Origin: Haemonchus contortus
Lineage: Eukaryota > Nematoda > Chromadorea > Rhabditida > Trichostrongylidae
Length of the DNA: 64,000 nt
Direction: 5' to 3'
Assembly (NCBI GenBank): GCA_000469685.2
Contig: LS997566.1
Location: 46,580,373-46,644,372 of the forward strand
Part shown: positions 60,846 through 64,000 of the stretch, in pieces
Layout: each line of letters opens with the position of its first letter
How positions within the stretch are numbered: position 1 is the first letter of the stretch
Position numbers and translations under genes: made by a program
The notes under the pieces: generated by a model
Seen by the model: the letters and a program-made list of their open reading frames with translations, nothing else
The model's database searches: none
Told to the model about the DNA's origin: nothing

Positions 60846-61949
60846 GCATACGAAATTCGGATAGAGCTTAAATCTTTGGCTAGCTGTGAAATAAAAGAAA
60901 TTCCTGATCGATAGTTGACTCTGCACAATTACTACCATTAGCATGGTTTTTTTCGCAGTAAAGTTGAACGATACTGACATATTAATTGGTGGAGTGGTAG
61001 GCCTGGGTCAGGCGTGGTATGCAGGTTCTGCTGAAAAAAGGTTGGAAACGCTGCCAGGTTTTTAAGAGCAACCGGCTTGCCCAAAGTTGAAAAAGAATAA
61101 AAAGTGTTCCCCAAAAAGCCGATGTACACAGAAGAGTCGAGTGGTTGTAGGGAAACATATGTACATGTTCAAGGTAAAACAATCATGAACTCCAAAAAAT
61201 ATTTGGTCGAAGCCCGGAAGTCTGGGCTGGCTTTTATCAAACTGAATGAGTTTAGCGAAGTGGCCATCAAAAAATCAAGTGATAAAAACTAAGCCAAGAT
61301 ATGAGAACGCGGGGAATGACTTGGTGTATGAGAGGCTTAAATTCAGGAATTTTCAATTTCTAAGACTCATACGGAAAAATTAAAATCCAGTTCATCTCGT
61401 TGGCCTCTAGAACAGGTGTGTGTAGCTGCAGTTTCAGCCGAAAATGAAGTATACCCGCTCAATGGACATCTTGGCGAAGCGAACATGTTCATCTTACAAA
61501 GTAGGTCTGTAAATGGCAGAAGACTAGCTCAGCAAGGAGGAAGAGTGACAGAACTTCTCCCTAACATCCCAGACAAGTGCCAGCGGCTCCGCGGCGTGTC
61601 TCTACACTGATGATTGAAACCTTTTCTTTCGCAATACATAGTGCGCGACTGCGCGCATTGGATGCGGCGAGCGCAAAGCGATTCCCGGGAAGAAGTACCC
61701 ACACCTGGTGGAAGACGTAGCGAATTGAAGATGCTTGACTGTGTCGAATATGCTCTTAGAAAGCAAAGTTTGGTAACTTTACGGGATACGACAGAAGTTT
61801 ACTGCTACCAAAAATAGACGACTAAGTGAAACAATCAAATAAAATTCGAGCTATGACAGTTCACTTGATATATGCACGGAGTTTTCTTATGCTTCTGTGC
61901 GGAGGCTAATCGTGCGTTCGAGCTCCATCAACGATAGAAGAACGGGCAC
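60846..61949. other. No identified gene
   Basis: Short frames on both strands only (for example plus 61,104-61,292 and minus 60,938-61,182). None is recognised or splice-supported. Confidence 0.45.
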
Positions 61950-62180
61950 TCCGTTGCTTACGTTGAGGAATGCAAGATCAAGTTGCTGGTGATGACTGTT
62001 GGGCCTGACAGTTATTGACTGGATCTCTAAAGGCGTCTAAAAAATCCCAAACGGATGTCAGCCTGATGGTTCACGTCCTATACCTGCCTCTCAAGCGGAT
62101 AGGGTACAAAAATCGAACTGCTCACGATAGGGGCCAATTGGGCCTGCTTGATAATCATTGGGAAGATAGGTGATACCAAA
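61950..62180 (+). pseudogene. RTE-like retrotransposon, heavily decayed 3' end
   Basis: Nucleotide similarity to the fragments at 16.5 and 46.75 kb in the same order: ATTGCTTACG, GATGACTGTTGG, GTTATTGACTGGATCTC, GGCGTCTAA and CTCAAGCGGATAGGG-like blocks. Frames are thoroughly broken. Confidence 0.5.
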
Positions 62181-64000
62181 GTAGAAAATCGAAAACGATT
62201 CCTCTCCAGTGAGAGAAGGCAATGGAACGATATGTGGTGAATCCAGCACGACGACGTTCTCTCTTCGTTTTTGTCGTCATCGAGTGAACATAAGCGAAAT
62301 AAACATGCTGGCTTTTGAAGCGATTCAAATGTGTTTTTGGCTGTCTGGCGAAAGTGCGAGACGAAACGAGTTCCGTGGTCGATTACGGAACATGAGAATG
62401 ATGATCAACTGAGGAATGTCTGATGCTCACCTAGACTTCGCCCTGACGTAGCATGAACTAAACATTGCCCTAATTTAAGTATGCCGACAAGTACATCGCA
62501 TGGGTCAAAGAGTTGGAGTAGCAGTCGGTGGCAGAAGCTCTCACTGAGCGAGCTCCGATCACAATCCATCAGTGCCAATTGAGCCGGACGTTTCTTCTCT
62601 GACGTCTGACTAAGGAATTTATGTGCCTACAGAATGTCACTTGTGAAGGCAGGATTGGTATCGCCCAGTACAGCTCTTTCCTGTAAGTAACTTCCCAGAC
62701 CAAAAATCACTGCTCCGCCCATGCCTTTCGGTTCAGAATGAAAGCAAAATTCATGGCACACTCTTACACCTTCAGAAACCAGAGCCCTGCGAGAGACCTG
62801 AAAGGGAAATGGGTTGAACACAGGCTCTCAGTCATCTGTACACATTTCATGAAAGGTAAAGATTTCGAGGCTATCTTTTCAAGACGTAGAAGAATTAGAG
62901 ACATTTAAACCAACTGAGATACGGTATTTGGAATAAGAGCAAGTTTTAAAAATAAAAGAAATGCATTGGAATGCAAAATGAAGTGGTGCGACGATCGGAG
63001 ACCTGCTTTGAAACTGTCATAACCCGATAGATCATCCCCCTGATAGATCACTACCTGTCGGAGTCTTGGAATAAGGACTGGGTATAAGCTGGAGCTTGCT
63101 AGAGCTCGAGACTACTCCGGTGGGTAGTGATCTTTCGGCCATGATATAAGCTCCCAAAGCTGCCTAACAGGTGAGAACTTCTTGTTGAGTCATGAAGGAC
63201 ATCAAAGGGTTCACAAAGTGAGTACTCAAGAGTATCGCTATGGAGAGGAACATAATATCTGGCCAATAAAGTAGCAGTCGTGTGAAGGTGCCAGAAATAG
63301 GCAAGATTAGCAGCGTAGAGGTGGCTGGTTGGCGAAGCCGTTGTAGAGGCGTCTGTACGCCCACTGGAACCAATTGTGGCCTACTGGTTTTTCTCGATCA
63401 GCGTGAAGCCGCATCAGCTGCTAATCATTAGAAAGGCATTTCGCCTTACTGCGAATGATGTTGAATAAAACACGACTCAGAGGACGGACAGTGGTCCTAC
63501 TTCCCAATGAGAGTGGGACAAAAGTTGTTTGAAGGAGGTATCCTTCACGAGAAGGCTCACAATTGTCAGAGAAATTGACTTTTCGCCCTATGTGTTGAAG
63601 CCTAAGCACGTTTAGAAAAATTCTTCAAAAGATAGAAGTTTTATGAAAACTTTCTGTATGGAGAAGCACCTGGCCGACCCTTTGTGGTTTTCATCGTTCA
63701 AAACCGGTTGGATCGAGATTTGCGACCGAATCGTCGGCTTACCCCACTGTCGACACAAACCCTTTGTAATAGCTGTCATAAATAAGAGGTCGGACTATGT
63801 GGAGAAGATTCTCACAGTACAGGCTTCTAAGTAGTACTTTAAAGTTGTTTTGCTACCCCCTTGATAGCAGCAGGACTATTCAGAGAGTATTATTAATCAA
63901 AAAACCAGGGGACCAGGTCCCACGACATTGTTTGACGATCTTCAGATAGTGTGATAATTGAAAATGCTAATTCGGGACCCTCTAATTCTAGGATATTTCA
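62181..64000. other. No identified gene
   Basis: Only short chance frames. The plus-strand frame 63,643-63,834 (63 codons) has no recognised motif. Confidence 0.45.

Overview
This window looks like a repeat-rich, gene-poor stretch of an animal genome, most probably a nematode. The main reasons are very short exons separated by AT-rich introns, acceptors of the TTTTCAG type, a strong acceptor that directly abuts a start codon (as expected for spliced-leader trans-splicing), a mariner element, RTE-like non-LTR retrotransposon tails, and several small inverted-repeat elements. No bacterial operons, rRNA, canonical tRNA or CRISPR are visible. The nematode assignment is an inference; the species cannot be named.

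The one gene I can support by homology lies on the minus strand, 59,072 down to 52,261. Thirteen exons keep phase throughout and give a 474-residue secreted protein: signal peptide, an unrecognised N-terminal domain of about 155 residues, four GCC2/GCC3 (ephrin-receptor-like) cysteine-rich modules, and two EGF domains, ending without a membrane anchor. Exon 5 is a fork. It either splices into the cysteine modules or reads through to its own stop with a nearby AATAAA, giving a 200-residue protein that has only the N-terminal domain. Introns of this gene carry three different foldback/MITE elements.

Weaker gene candidates are a plus-strand gene end at 19,525-20,273 (three phase-compatible exons with AATAAA signals downstream), a minus-strand gene end at 45,100-45,600 (one clear intron, stop, AATAAA, but apparent frameshifts upstream), an ORF with a single in-frame TGA at 17,314-17,661, and a possible exon running in from the left edge (1-132).

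Mobile DNA is the best-supported content of the rest. There is a complete-length but dead mariner (43,775-45,011, TA target duplications, near-perfect inverted repeats). A tRNA-derived SINE family is present in at least six copies, two of them with 8-bp target duplications and (TATCCT)n tails. Four 3' fragments of RTE-like retrotransposons are recognisable. A ~505-bp MITE family has three copies. There are three single-copy foldback elements, a 117-bp minisatellite inside a possible Helitron-like element (32.7-34.3 kb), a repeated pair of segments at 13.4-14.5 and 15.9-17.1 kb, and perfect or near-perfect tandem duplications. Large intervals (about 6.5-12.4, 20.5-31.5, 37.4-43.8 and 47-51 kb) hold nothing I can identify.
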